Assembly: GCF_001651035.1 (NCBI RefSeq)
Contig: NZ_LXRG01000054.1
Span: 310,001 to 374,000 of the forward strand
Direction of reading: 5' to 3'
Source of the DNA: Halomonas sp. ALS9
Lineage (GTDB): Bacteria > Pseudomonadota > Gammaproteobacteria > Pseudomonadales > Halomonadaceae
DNA: 64,000 bases
How positions within the stretch are numbered: the stretch's first letter is position 1; each line of letters opens with the position of its first letter. Positions 35,908 to 46,757 of the stretch are shown here, piece by piece. The position numbers and the translations under genes were made by a program. Below the pieces are notes generated by a model that saw nothing but the letters and a program-made list of their open reading frames with translations, did no database searches and was not told the DNA's origin.

Positions 35908-36669
35908 CTATAGCCGCAACCCACCATCGCACTCAATGATGCGTCCGGTGAAGTAGTCGTTCTCCATAATGAAGGCAACACTCTGGGCAATATTATCGGG
36001 CTCACCCAAACGCTTTAACGGTACGCTTGAAGAAATACGCTCCAACATATCAGGGCGCATCGCAGCGGTCATTTCGGTTGCTACAAACCCCGGCGCTACC
36101 GTGCCGGTACGGATACCATAGCGGGCTAACTCCTGGCTCCAGGTAACCGTCAGCGCATGCACACCCGCTTTGGAGGCAGCGTAGTTACTTTGCCCCATAT
36201 TGCCCGCCCGAGAAATACTGGAGATATTGACGATCACGCCCTCATGCCCAGCTTCAATCATCTGGGTAGCGGCCTCGCGGCCACATAGGAAAACACCGGT
36301 TAAATTGACATTAATAACGTTTTGCCAAGCATCCAAGGACATGCGTTTTTCCACTTTCCCCTCTTTGGCCTTTACCAGCAGCGCATCCTGGGTGATACCT
36401 GCATTATTAACACAGCCGCTGATCGGGCCCATACGTTGCGCGATATCCGCAAACGTCTGAGTCACGGAGGTCTCCTCGGCGATGTTGACAATAAACGCCT
36501 GGGCATCGATACCTTCAGCGGAAAGCTGAGATACCGCTTGATCAAGTGCTTCAGCGCTCATATCCAAGAGCGCCATACGTGCGCCCTGCTTGCCTAAACG
36601 CAGCGCCATGGCGTAGCCCAACCCGCGTGCCCCACCCGTGACTGCAATTACCTTATCGTTAAGTACCAT
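35908..36669 (-). CDS. SDR-family oxidoreductase (FabG-like 3-oxoacyl reductase)
   Basis: This classical short-chain dehydrogenase (253 aa) has the cofactor motif TGGARGLG (residues 8-15), NNAG, the catalytic Ser in ISSISRAG and Y-x-x-x-K in [20 protein letters not shown] and the C-terminal [10 protein letters not shown] are FabG-like. The physiological substrate, an acyl-ACP/CoA or another ketone, cannot be told. The ATG at 36669 has AAGGAGTCACAA; the 14-codon upstream extension is rejected. It stands alone, not in a fab cluster. Confidence 0.9.
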   Translation of the reverse strand: MVLNDKVIAVTGGARGLGYAMALRLGKQGARMALLDMSAEALDQAVSQLSAEGIDAQAFIVNIAEETSVTQTFADIAQRMGPISGCVNNAGITQDALLVKAKEGKVEKRMSLDAWQNVINVNLTGVFLCGREAATQMIEAGHEGVIVNISSISRAGNMGQSNYAASKAGVHALTVTWSQELARYGIRTGTVAPGFVATEMTAAMRPDMLERISSSVPLKRLGEPDNIAQSVAFIMENDYFTGRIIECDGGLRL

Positions 36670-36859
36670 TTGTGACTCCTTACAGCAGATGAAATCAGCT
36701 TCATTGTGCACTGCAGCATAGAAGATTTATTGGCATAAATCGAGTTACATCCCCCGCTGGAATGCACAATGCGTACTGCTTGCTATTTATATTTATGCCA
36801 CCATATTACGTAATGACGACGGTTATCGAGCCGCTTTCTGGCGTTTTTGGGAGTTAGCC

Positions 36860-37345
36860 ATGCCTATTGTTATTTTTATATCACTGTTTACGCTACTTGA
36901 TTTTGTGGTTCTGTTTTCTATTGGTAGCCATATTGGCTTGCTCACGACGCTACTTTTGGTGCTTGGCACCGGTTTTGTCGGGCTTCACCTGATTCGCAAA
37001 CAGGGCGTCTCCACCTTTGCGCGAGCACGCCAGCGCATGCAGGCTGGCGAAATCCCTTCCAGCGAGCTATTAACCGGCGCTGCGCTTATTTTCGGCGGTG
37101 CCTTATTAATGGCGCCAGGCTTTTTGTCTGATGCGCTAGGTTTGGCGTGCTTAATTCCCAACGCACGCCAGTTGATGCTCAAGGCCCTGACCTGGCTGGG
37201 GCTTAAAAAAGTTGTCGGGCAACAACAAGGCCCAAGTGCTTCATCAGCTCGGCCTGATGAATATCAAAACGGTCAATCGTCAAAACAGGATGGCCCAATT
37301 GAGGGGGATTTTATAAGTAGAGATGAGCCCCCGCGCCGTCGTTAA
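36860..37345 (+). CDS. fxsA: FxsA-family membrane protein
   Basis: This 161-aa inner-membrane protein of the FxsA family was named for relief of phage F exclusion of T7 when overproduced. There are three to four hydrophobic helices within residues 1-120, with the signature GTGFVGLHLIRKQG and the segment ILTGA/LLMAPGFLSDALGL, followed by a polar, disordered tail. GGGAG precedes the ATG. The position just upstream of groESL is common in Gammaproteobacteria. Confidence 0.93.
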   Translation: MPIVIFISLFTLLDFVVLFSIGSHIGLLTTLLLVLGTGFVGLHLIRKQGVSTFARARQRMQAGEIPSSELLTGAALIFGGALLMAPGFLSDALGLACLIPNARQLMLKALTWLGLKKVVGQQQGPSASSARPDEYQNGQSSKQDGPIEGDFISRDEPPRRR

Positions 37346-37398
37346 GGTTTCCTTCGAAAGAAAATCAGCGAAAAAGCAATTTTTTATTACCCTCCCCC

Positions 37399-37426
37399 CT
37401 TGAAAGGTCATCCGTAGCCCCCATTT
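37399..37426 (+). promoter_or_regulatory. Sigma-32 (RpoH) heat-shock promoter of groESL
   Basis: CTTGAAA (37399-37405), a 13-bp spacer and CCCCATTT (37419-37426) match the RpoH consensus almost perfectly. The site lies about 155 bp upstream of groES, giving a long leader. No CIRCE inverted repeat was found, so control is by RpoH rather than HrcA. Confidence 0.92.
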
Positions 37427-37580
37427 TTCATCCAGCACACAAATTCGGTGGCAATCCAAACGGTAGCTGCCATTAACAATGAAGACTGTGAGGTCTTCGC
37501 TTCTCGCGGGTTACTCCCTCGAGAACACTTTTTAGCTAACCGCCCTTGTCAGGGCTTCAACCATACTCAGGAGAACGTGA

Positions 37581-37874
37581 ATGAATATCCGTCCTTTGCA
37601 CGATCGTGTCATCGTCCGTCGCGTTGAAGAAGAGCAAAAAACCGCAGGCGGCATCGTGCTTCCGGGCAATGCAGCAGAAAAACCGACGCGTGGCGAAATC
37701 CTCGCCGTCGGTAATGGTCGCATTCTGGAAAATGGCGATGTCCGCCCGCTAGACGTTAAGGTTGGCGATAACGTGATCTTTAAAGATGGCTATGGCGTCG
37801 AAAAGCAAAAAATCGACGGCGAAGAAGTCTTGATCATGAGCGAAGCCGATATTCTTGCCGTTGTTGAAGGCTAA
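37581..37874 (+). CDS. groES: Co-chaperonin GroES
   Basis: This 97-aa chaperonin lid subunit has the N-terminal [18 protein letters not shown], the mobile loop ([15 protein letters not shown]) that docks on GroEL, and the C-terminal [25 protein letters not shown] strong AGGAGAACGTG precedes the ATG. It is followed by groEL after 84 bp under the shared heat-shock promoter. Confidence 0.98.
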   Translation: MNIRPLHDRVIVRRVEEEQKTAGGIVLPGNAAEKPTRGEILAVGNGRILENGDVRPLDVKVGDNVIFKDGYGVEKQKIDGEEVLIMSEADILAVVEG

Positions 37875-37946
37875 GCATCGTTGCCGCTGGTACTTCTTTA
37901 ACCAGCGCTTCGACTATTTACTTTCACGTTTTTGCATTCAATTTAG

Positions 37947-39602
<1,656 letters not shown>

Positions 39603-39651
39603 TGCACCCCTGAGCCCTCTGCTCTATTGACGGTTAGCATTTAGCTGTCAC

Positions 39652-39687
39652 CAAGAACCCTGCCTTGTGTGGGGTTCTTGCGTTTTT
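39652..39687 (+). terminator. Rho-independent terminator after groEL
   Basis: A 9-bp stem (CAAGAACCC / GGGTTCTTG) with an 11-nt loop is followed by CGTTTTT. Confidence 0.9.
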
Positions 39688-39793
39688 ATAGGTCGCTACT
39701 AACGACTCCACGCACTATGCCCCACCCACTGCTTAGCGCTTACATGGTACTATCAGCGCGATTTTTATTAAGGCTATAGGGCGAAATCAGCGC

Positions 39794-40528
39794 ATGCTGC
39801 AGCATATTCGTATCGTACTCGTACAGACCTTCCACCCTGGCAACATTGGCGCAGCCGCGCGCGCCATGAAAACCATGGGCTTAACCGAGCTGGTATTGGT
39901 TAATCCACGCATGTTCCCGGATGAAGAGGCTACCCGGCTTGCTGCTGGAGCTACCGATGTGCTCGAAAACGCACGGGTGGTTACGTCGTTGGAAGAGGCT
40001 GTCAGCGACTGCGTTCAAGTCGTGGGGGCTAGTGCCCGCTTACGCAGCCTGCCCTTACCGCATTTTGACGAACCCGATGAGATGGCGGCGGACGTTATTC
40101 AAAACGCTGTGACTGCACCGGTCGCGCTGGTATTTGGGCGCGAACGCTCGGGACTGACAAATGATGAGATCCGCTGCTGCACGCACCAGGCCAGCATTCC
40201 TGCCAATCCTGATTACGGCATTCTGAATTTATCCCAGGCGGTACAGATACTGGCTTACGAAGTACACCGCGCCTGGCGTAAAGGTGAGGAGAGCGGCTTT
40301 ACTTATCAGCGCCCACTGGAGGCAACGCCGCCCAGCCGCGAACAGTTCTTACACTTTCAAGCGCATCTGGGCCGCTTGATGCAGGAAAGCGGCTTTTTAA
40401 CCCAGCCCCACGCCCGCACCGAAGAGCAGCTTCAAGCCCTCTTTGCCCGCGCTCAGCCCAGCCGCAAAGAGCTTTCGCTTCTGCGAGGGCTATTAAGCGC
40501 GTTTGAAAGTCATATTCCTCAAAAATAA
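39794..40528 (+). CDS. trmJ: tRNA (cytidine/uridine-2'-O-)-methyltransferase TrmJ
   Basis: This SPOUT-fold enzyme methylates ribose at position 32 of certain tRNAs. The N-terminal IRIVLVQTFHPGNIGAAARAMK, the knot motifs VFGRERSGLTNDEI and LNLSQAVQILAYEV, and the C-terminal helical extension (to residue 244) match TrmJ length and order. The upstream region contains no iscR, which often neighbours trmJ elsewhere. Terminator and tandem repeats follow directly. Confidence 0.95.
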   Translation: MLQHIRIVLVQTFHPGNIGAAARAMKTMGLTELVLVNPRMFPDEEATRLAAGATDVLENARVVTSLEEAVSDCVQVVGASARLRSLPLPHFDEPDEMAADVIQNAVTAPVALVFGRERSGLTNDEIRCCTHQASIPANPDYGILNLSQAVQILAYEVHRAWRKGEESGFTYQRPLEATPPSREQFLHFQAHLGRLMQESGFLTQPHARTEEQLQALFARAQPSRKELSLLRGLLSAFESHIPQK

Positions 40529-40568
40529 TTCACTAAAGCTAATTCACTAAAACTAATTTACTAAAACT
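40527..40568. repeat. Three 14-bp tandem repeats after trmJ
   Basis: AATTCACTAAAGCT, AATTCACTAAAACT and AATTTACTAAAACT are consecutive, beginning at the trmJ stop codon and ending two bases before the terminator stem. Confidence 0.92.
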
Positions 40569-40570
40569 AT

Positions 40571-40600
40571 AAGGGACAACACCCGTGGTTGTCCCTTTTT
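40571..40600 (+). terminator. Rho-independent terminator after trmJ
   Basis: A 10-bp stem (AAGGGACAAC / GTTGTCCCTT) with a 7-nt loop runs into T residues. Confidence 0.92.
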
Positions 40601-40634
40601 AGTTTTAACAGTGTCTTGTTTACCAACAACGCTT

Positions 40635-41984
40635 TTAGAGCATCATCGCCGCTAACCAGCCAAAGCCCACTAACGGAATGTTGTAGTGCAAAAATGTCGG
40701 CACGACGCTATCCCACATGTGATCATGCTGACGGTCAACGTTAAGGCCTGAAGTGGGCCCCAAGGTTGAATCAGACGCTGGTGAACCCGCATCGCCCAAT
40801 GCCGCCGCCGTGCCCACCAATACAACAGTGGCCATGGGCGAGAAGCCAAACTGTACCGCCAAGGGCACAAAGATGGCGGCAATAATCGGAATCGTTGAGA
40901 ACGATGAGCCAATCCCCAGGGTAATAAATAGCCCTACCAGCAGCATTACCAACGCTGCTAAGCCACGGTTATCGCCAAATAGCGCAAAGGCCCCTGACAC
41001 CAAAGCGTCAATTTCACCGGTGGTTTTCATGACTTCCGCGAAACCCGCAGCAGAAATCATGATAAAACCGATCAGCGCCATCATCCGCATACCACTGGTA
41101 AACAGATCGTCCGCTTCACGCCATTTAAAGATCCCGCCCATTGAAAGCAGGCCAATCCCAACCAAGCCACCCAATATCATCGAACCGCTATAAAGTTGAA
41201 GACCAAGTGCCGCGACGATGGCCATTCCTGACATTACCAACCCCAGCATATGCGGCTGAGCAGGCGTATGCCCTTCAGTCACGTTGGCGTTAGCCATATC
41301 TTGGGCCTGGTATTCTCGCGGGCGGCGATAGCTCCAAAACAGCGCAACGATTAACCCCAGCGCCATGCCGCCTACGGGTATCGCCATTGCCATAGGCACC
41401 ATACCCCGGGTAATTTCCAATCCTAACGGCTCCCCGGCGGTATTTAAGTTGGCCAAGAGAATATCATTTAGAAAGATCGCCCCAAACCCTACTGGCAGCA
41501 GCATATAAGGCGCCGTTAAACCAAAGGTGAGTGCACACGCTACCGCACGGCGATCCAACTTTAAGCGGTTCATTACGGTTAACAGTGGCGGAATTAACAC
41601 GGGAATAAAGGCGATATGCACCGGGATTGCATTCTGTGAAGAAATCGCTACCAGCAATACCGCCGTGAGCAGCAACATTTTGACCCTCGCCTGTTGCACG
41701 GCGGTGGCCTCTTCTTTCCCCAGCAGCGTAATCAAACGATTCGCCAGCATATCCGGCATCCCGGAGCGGGAGATCGCCACCGCGAAGGCGCCCAAGGTGG
41801 CATACGCCAGCGCCACTTGCGCCCCACCACCAACGCCTTGATTAAAGGCATCCAGAGTTTGTTCTAATGACAATCCGCCCACTAGACCACCAACTAAAGC
41901 ACCCACCACAAGAGCAAATACCACCGAGACACGTGCAAGCGACAGTGCCACCATCACCAGCACCGCAAGAATTACTGCATTCAT
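40635..41984 (-). CDS. Na+/H+ antiporter family protein (YuiF/NhaC-like)
   Basis: This 449-aa membrane protein has about 11-12 helices. The N terminus has the Na+/H+ antiporter-2 pattern (small-residue-rich [20 protein letters not shown]) and a conserved core [19 protein letters not shown] near residues 400-418, with acidic residues expected in ion binding. Sodium/proton exchange would fit a halophile; other organic-anion or amino-acid transport by this IT-superfamily fold cannot be excluded. It is divergent from the GntP-type gene with a 206-bp gap. Confidence 0.85.
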   Translation of the reverse strand: MNAVILAVLVMVALSLARVSVVFALVVGALVGGLVGGLSLEQTLDAFNQGVGGGAQVALAYATLGAFAVAISRSGMPDMLANRLITLLGKEEATAVQQARVKMLLLTAVLLVAISSQNAIPVHIAFIPVLIPPLLTVMNRLKLDRRAVACALTFGLTAPYMLLPVGFGAIFLNDILLANLNTAGEPLGLEITRGMVPMAMAIPVGGMALGLIVALFWSYRRPREYQAQDMANANVTEGHTPAQPHMLGLVMSGMAIVAALGLQLYSGSMILGGLVGIGLLSMGGIFKWREADDLFTSGMRMMALIGFIMISAAGFAEVMKTTGEIDALVSGAFALFGDNRGLAALVMLLVGLFITLGIGSSFSTIPIIAAIFVPLAVQFGFSPMATVVLVGTAAALGDAGSPASDSTLGPTSGLNVDRQHDHMWDSVVPTFLHYNIPLVGFGWLAAMML

Positions 41985-42190
41985 GAAAATTCCTAGAGCT
42001 ATTGAGAGGTCATTAACGGCGAAGGGGGCGGATTTTAGCAGATTAAATAGGTAAACCTAAGGCCACGGTTAATGCTTCACGCATTACGACTTTAGTCGCG
42101 ACACCATTGCTGCATTGCACCACACTACCTACCATCGATCATCTGCTTAATTTCAGCGTCGGCTACTTTACCGTTTGCTTAGGAGCTCGC

Positions 42191-43582
42191 ATGAGCATAC
42201 TTGCGATTGTCATTTCACTGCTTTTATTAATGTTCCTCGCGTACCGAGGCATTTCAGTGCTGCTGCTGGCGCCTCTCATGGCATGTTTAGCGGTGCTGCT
42301 CTCTGGCGATGCTGCGTTTTTATTGCCGATCTACACCGACACCTTCATGGGCGCGCTGGGCAACTATGTTATTCAGTTCTTTCCACTGTTTTTATTAGGG
42401 GCTCTCTTTGGTCAGCTAATGGCCGATTCTGGTGCCGCTCAATCGATTGCGAACGGAATTGTCAAAAAGCTGGGCACTCACCATGTTGTGCTCACTGTCG
42501 TCATGGCCTGCGCGGTGCTCACCTATGGCGGCGTATCGCTGTTTGTGGTCGCCTTTGCCATTTACCCGATCAGCCGCGAGCTGTTTCGCAGCGCTAATGT
42601 GCCCAAACGGCTGATTCCAGCGTCTATTGCGCTTGGCTCTTTCACCTTCACTATGACAGCTCTGCCGGGGACACCTTCAATACAGAATGCCATTCCCATT
42701 CCTTATTATGAAACTAACAGCTTTGCAGCGCCTGGCCTGGGTATTATCGCCGGGCTGATTATGCTTGGGCTGGGAACTTTCTATCTTCAGTCACGGGTAA
42801 AAAAAGCGGCATCCAATGGGGAAGGATACGGCCAGCATACTGAGCGCGAAGCAGTTGCCAATGAAGAACAAGCAACTACCAGCCTCCCCCTGTGGCTGGC
42901 ACTGATACCCATCATTATGGTAATTGGTTTGAATGCGCTGTTTACCTACGGTGTGTTTCCTGCCCTTGATTTAAGCTTTATCAGCGACGAGTTTGAAAAT
43001 GTATCCCCTTCGGGTCAGAGCGGGCTTTGGGCTATTTTAATTGCCCTGCTGAGCGCTTCTGCATGGCTAATCATTACCCGCTGGAAGCACTGGCTGGATC
43101 TTAAGGAGAGCGTGAATAAAGGTTGCTTGGGTTCGCTACTACCAATTTTTAACACTGCTTCCGAGGTAGGTTACGGCGCGGTCATCGCAAGTTTGGCAGG
43201 CTTTGCCATCATTCGCGATGCGGTGCTTACGGCTTCACCTGGCAACCCATTGATTTCAGAAGCCATGGCGATGAGCGTGCTGGCGGGGATCACCGGCTCC
43301 TCTTCCGGCGGGCTATCAATTGCGCTAGAAACCTTGGGCAGCGAATACTTAGCCATGGCGCAACAAGCTGGCATTAGCCCTGAGCTAATGCACCGGGTGG
43401 CGACGCTTGCTGCAGGCGGCATGGATACGCTGCCCCATTCGGGTGCCGTTATCACGCTGCTGGCTATTTGCGGTCTAAACCATCGTCAGTCCTACGGCAA
43501 CGTTGCCATGGTGACCATCGCTCTACCCGTCATCGCGCTGGTTAGCGTCATTATCCTAGGAACACTTTTTGGTAGCTTCTAA
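42191..43582 (+). CDS. GntP-family permease
   Basis: This 463-aa membrane transporter belongs to the gluconate:H+ symporter (GntP/ArsB-type) family. Motifs include FPLFLLGALFGQLMADSGAA, VLTYGGVSLFVVAFAIYPISRELF and MTALPGTPSIQNAIPIPYY, with GGMDTLPHSGAVITLLA near the C terminus. The substrate may be gluconate or a related hydroxy acid (e.g. glycerate, hydroxybutyrate); sequence does not decide. AGGAGCTCGC precedes the ATG at 42191. No sugar-acid catabolic gene is adjacent. Confidence 0.9.
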   Translation: MSILAIVISLLLLMFLAYRGISVLLLAPLMACLAVLLSGDAAFLLPIYTDTFMGALGNYVIQFFPLFLLGALFGQLMADSGAAQSIANGIVKKLGTHHVVLTVVMACAVLTYGGVSLFVVAFAIYPISRELFRSANVPKRLIPASIALGSFTFTMTALPGTPSIQNAIPIPYYETNSFAAPGLGIIAGLIMLGLGTFYLQSRVKKAASNGEGYGQHTEREAVANEEQATTSLPLWLALIPIIMVIGLNALFTYGVFPALDLSFISDEFENVSPSGQSGLWAILIALLSASAWLIITRWKHWLDLKESVNKGCLGSLLPIFNTASEVGYGAVIASLAGFAIIRDAVLTASPGNPLISEAMAMSVLAGITGSSSGGLSIALETLGSEYLAMAQQAGISPELMHRVATLAAGGMDTLPHSGAVITLLAICGLNHRQSYGNVAMVTIALPVIALVSVIILGTLFGSF

Positions 43583-43643
43583 AAGCTCACAACGCATGCG
43601 ATAGTGACTAACTAACTGTTAGCCTGCCAATAAAGAGAACACC

Positions 43644-44852
43644 ATGGCATTCGTTCGCAACCACTCACTGCTGTTGATTATATTAGGAAGCTTAGTCATC
43701 TCGACGGCCATGGGCTTACGCCATGGCTTCGGGCTCTTTATGGAGCCACTCAGCAGCGAGCTGGGCTGGGGACGTGGCGTATTTGCCTTTGCACTCGCCT
43801 TACAAAACCTGGTTTGGGGCTTATCGCAACCCTTTACCGGGGCACTGGCGGATCGCTTCGGTGCAGCCAGAATTATTGTTGCTGGCGGTTCACTGTATGC
43901 CTTGGGACTGCTGTTTATGAGCCTCTCTACTTCAGAGCTAGGCATGACAGTCAGTGCCGGGCTATTGATTGGCCTTGGCCTCTCTGGCACTACATTCTCG
44001 GTCATTTTAGGCGCAGTGGGCCGCGCAGTGGCGCCTGAAAAGCGTAGTATGGCTATGGGTATTGTCAGCGCGGCAGGCTCGTTTGGTCAGTTCGCCATGC
44101 TGCCCGGCACCCTTGGCCTGCTCGAGTGGCTAGGCTGGGCGGCAGCGCTTATGGCGATGGCGGCTATCGCAACCATCATCATTCCTCTGGGGGCTATGCT
44201 CCGCGATAAGCCCTCCGCCAAAACGGCCTCCGATTTAAGCTTGAAAGATGCACTCAACGAAGCGGCAGGCCAAAAAGGGTTCTGGTTGCTCTGTTTAGGC
44301 TTTTTTGTCTGCGGCTTTCAGGTGGTTTTCATTGCCGTGCACCTACCCGGCTACTTATTCGATAACGGCCTAGCGGTGCAGGTTGGCACGACGGTTTTAG
44401 CGTTAGTGGGACTGTTTAATATTGTTGGCACTTATACTGCGGGCTGGATGGGCGGCATCTGGTCAAAACCCAAGCTGCTCACTTGGCTCTATTTGATTCG
44501 TGGCGTGGTGATTACCGCGTTTGTTTATTTGCCGTTAAGCCCTATCAGCGCTTACCTATTCGGTATCGTCATCGGGTTGCTATGGCTCTCCACCGTGCCA
44601 CTAACCAACGGCATCGTGGCTTCCGTGTTTGGTGTTCGTCACCTCTCCATGCTGGGTGGCATCGTATTTCTATTTCACCAGCTTGGCTCTTTTATGGGCG
44701 TCTGGCTGGGCGGCTATTTTTATGACCTTACTGGCAACTACAATACGGTCTGGCAAATGGCTATCGTGCTCTCTGTTGTGGCAGCTGCGCTACATTGGTT
44801 TATAAGTGAAAAACCACTTGAGCGTGCAACGCCAACCAAGGTAATGCCATGA
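43644..44852 (+). CDS. Major facilitator superfamily transporter
   Basis: This is a 12-helix MFS protein (402 aa). The loop 2-3 signature GALADRFGAARIIVAGG is present, and the N terminus (MGLRHGFGLFMEPLSSELGWGRGVFAFALALQ) resembles the monocarboxylate/oxalate-formate-like group. The substrate is unknown. The stop overlaps the ATG of a 42-codon membrane ORF (ATGA), and the gene lies 61 bp after the GntP gene, so the three may be cotranscribed. Confidence 0.88.
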   Translation: MAFVRNHSLLLIILGSLVISTAMGLRHGFGLFMEPLSSELGWGRGVFAFALALQNLVWGLSQPFTGALADRFGAARIIVAGGSLYALGLLFMSLSTSELGMTVSAGLLIGLGLSGTTFSVILGAVGRAVAPEKRSMAMGIVSAAGSFGQFAMLPGTLGLLEWLGWAAALMAMAAIATIIIPLGAMLRDKPSAKTASDLSLKDALNEAAGQKGFWLLCLGFFVCGFQVVFIAVHLPGYLFDNGLAVQVGTTVLALVGLFNIVGTYTAGWMGGIWSKPKLLTWLYLIRGVVITAFVYLPLSPISAYLFGIVIGLLWLSTVPLTNGIVASVFGVRHLSMLGGIVFLFHQLGSFMGVWLGGYFYDLTGNYNTVWQMAIVLSVVAAALHWFISEKPLERATPTKVMP

Positions 44853-44977
44853 ATGCTGCCAAAACGTTGTCTATTCTGCTCTTAGCAGTCGCCCTGCTTG
44901 CCAGCTTGGCATTAGCTTGGTGGGGTTGGCACAGTTTAGACCCGTCGCTGCTGCTATTGGGCAGTCGGCTGTGTTAG
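44849..44977 (+). CDS. Small single-helix membrane protein, 42 aa
   Basis: This short frame starts at an ATG overlapping the MFS stop (ATGA). It encodes MNAAKTLSILLLAVALLASL followed by ALAWWGWHSLDPSLLLLGSRLC. A positively charged start and one long hydrophobic helix (about 7-23), then a WWGW patch, suggest an inner-membrane microprotein, possibly a partner of the transporter. It ends 2 bp before the converging permease gene, so the whole interval is used. Evidence is positional and compositional only. Confidence 0.6.
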   Translation: MNAAKTLSILLLAVALLASLALAWWGWHSLDPSLLLLGSRLC

Positions 44978-44979
44978 CG

Positions 44980-45915
44980 CTAACTCATACGCCAGCGACG
45001 CCACTGGCGAAGTATCAAACCGTGTTTAGGTGAGAATAGTAGGGCAAGAAAGAACCAACTGGTAGCAACCAATACAATGGTGCCACCAGAGGCAACATCC
45101 ATTACTACCGAAAGCCATAGCCCTATGACCGCCGAGCTTACCCCAACGCCCACTGAAATCAGCATCATGGTTTTAAAGCGGTCGGTCAGCATGTGCGCCG
45201 TTGCACCAGGGGTAATCAGCATTGCAACTACTAAAATGATACCCACCGTTTCCAAGCTCGCGACGATGGTGAGTGTTAACAGCAAGATCAAACCGTAGTG
45301 AATAATGCTGGTATTAAACCCCAATGCTTGAGCCTGCTGGGGGTCAAAGGCGTATAGCAGCAGCGGGCGATAGGCGAGCCACACGACTAACAGGGCAATC
45401 ACACTGGACACTAACGTTAGCAAGAGCGCCGATTGCTGAACACCCAGCACGTTGCCAAACAGGATATGCATGAGGTGGGTACTGGAGGCGATCTTGCTGA
45501 TGATCACAATACCCAGCGCAAAAGCGCCGGTAAACATCAGGCCCATGGCCGCATCAGACTTAATCCGCGTATGTCGCTCAATAGCGCCAATACCCACCGA
45601 AGTCAGCGCACCGGTAATAAAAGCGCCAATAAAGAACGGCCAGCCCAACAGGTAGGCAATCGCCACCCCGGGCAGCACCGCATGAGAGATAGCATCCCCC
45701 AGCAGCGACCAGCGTTTAAGCACCACATAGCAGGATAAAATGCCGCAAATAGCACCCACCAGCACCGAGGTTAATAAGGCACGCTGCATAAAGGCGTACT
45801 GGAATGCATCTGAAACAGCGCTAGGCAGCAGATTGACAATGACCATCAACGCAGCGATGAGCCCACTCACCAAGGTGTCGCCAAACAGGCTCAGTGTCGT
45901 CATTAGTTCTGTCAC
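44980..45915 (-). CDS. mntC: Manganese/iron ABC transporter permease
   Basis: This 311-aa ABC-3 family permease has about 8-9 helices, with family segments LKRWSLLGDAISHAVLPGVAIAYL and VGIILVVAMLITPGATAHMLTDR. It forms the membrane channel of the metal importer encoded with the ATPase (6 bp upstream) and the binding protein. Gene-letter usage for these systems varies (MntB/SitC/ZnuB), so the symbol is only a label; Mn rather than Zn is inferred from the binding-protein ligands and the divergent mntR. Confidence 0.9.
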   Translation of the reverse strand: MTELMTTLSLFGDTLVSGLIAALMVIVNLLPSAVSDAFQYAFMQRALLTSVLVGAICGILSCYVVLKRWSLLGDAISHAVLPGVAIAYLLGWPFFIGAFITGALTSVGIGAIERHTRIKSDAAMGLMFTGAFALGIVIISKIASSTHLMHILFGNVLGVQQSALLLTLVSSVIALLVVWLAYRPLLLYAFDPQQAQALGFNTSIIHYGLILLLTLTIVASLETVGIILVVAMLITPGATAHMLTDRFKTMMLISVGVGVSSAVIGLWLSVVMDVASGGTIVLVATSWFFLALLFSPKHGLILRQWRRWRMS

Positions 45916-45920
45916 GTTAC

Positions 45921-46751
45921 TTACCCCTGAGCCGCCATAAAGGTAGAAGATGCTTCAGCGACGCGTACATTGTTCGCCGACTGCTCAATCGAGCTCACCG
46001 CCAGCTCAGCCAATTTGGCATCATTGAGCATGTCGTCAGGCGTCCCTACCCCACGGATAAAGCGGTTAATCAGCACCACATGATCAACATGCCGGCGAGC
46101 ACCGGGCATATCGTGAGTCACCATAATAACCGTACGCCCTGCCTGACGCTCCCGAGCAAGTACGCTTAAAATCAATCGCTCGCTGGGCGGATCCACGCCT
46201 GCCAACGGCTCATCAAGGAGCAAAATATTGGCCTGCTGGGCGAGAGCACGGGCTAGTAATACACGTTTTTTCTGCCCTCCTGAGAGCGCGCCAATAGGAC
46301 GCTCCGCCAATGCCAACATATCAACTGCCCGCAGCGCTTCACACACAGCCTCACCATGGCGGGGATGGTACCAGCGCGAAGGCAACAAACGTCGCCACAG
46401 TGGATCACTGCGCATATGCCCGTAGCGCCCCCCCATAACGGTCTCCCATACGGAAACAGGGAAATCCCACTCAATGGCTTCGCGCTGGGCCATGTAGGCG
46501 ATATGTCCCGCTTTTCGGTGTATCTCAATCGGCTGATTAAACGCCTGAACACTCCCGCGCAACGCTTTCATGCTACCGGTAAGCACATGGAAAAGGGTGG
46601 ATTTTCCTGCGCCATTCGGCCCCACAATGGCCGTCCATTTCCCCGCGGGGAACTGCAAATTAATGTCTTCCAAGACCGGCTGACGCTGATAGGCGGCGTA
46701 AAGACCTTTTATATTAATCGCCACTGGGGCGTCGCCAAAAGTGGTTGCCAT
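45921..46751 (-). CDS. mntB: Manganese/iron ABC transporter ATP-binding protein
   Basis: This 276-aa ABC ATPase has Walker A GPNGAGKST, Q-loop AYMAQREAIEWDFPVSVWE (typical of Mn/Zn importers), signature LSGGQKKRVLLARAL, Walker B ILLLDEPLAGVD and the H-loop VTHD. A C-terminal extension of about 40 residues follows the core. It lies 6 nt downstream of the binding-protein gene and 5 nt upstream of the permease. Confidence 0.92.
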   Translation of the reverse strand: MATTFGDAPVAINIKGLYAAYQRQPVLEDINLQFPAGKWTAIVGPNGAGKSTLFHVLTGSMKALRGSVQAFNQPIEIHRKAGHIAYMAQREAIEWDFPVSVWETVMGGRYGHMRSDPLWRRLLPSRWYHPRHGEAVCEALRAVDMLALAERPIGALSGGQKKRVLLARALAQQANILLLDEPLAGVDPPSERLILSVLARERQAGRTVIMVTHDMPGARRHVDHVVLINRFIRGVGTPDDMLNDAKLAELAVSSIEQSANNVRVAEASSTFMAAQG

Positions 46752-46757
46752 AATCGT

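Noticed and set aside
37346..37580. CIRCE element before groESL
   Set aside because: No TTAGCACTC-N9-GAGTGCTAA palindrome is present; the RpoH promoter explains heat control.
42107..42190. 28-codon N-terminal extension of the GntP permease
   Set aside because: AGGAGCTCGC lies just before the ATG at 42191 and the extension does not resemble the family.
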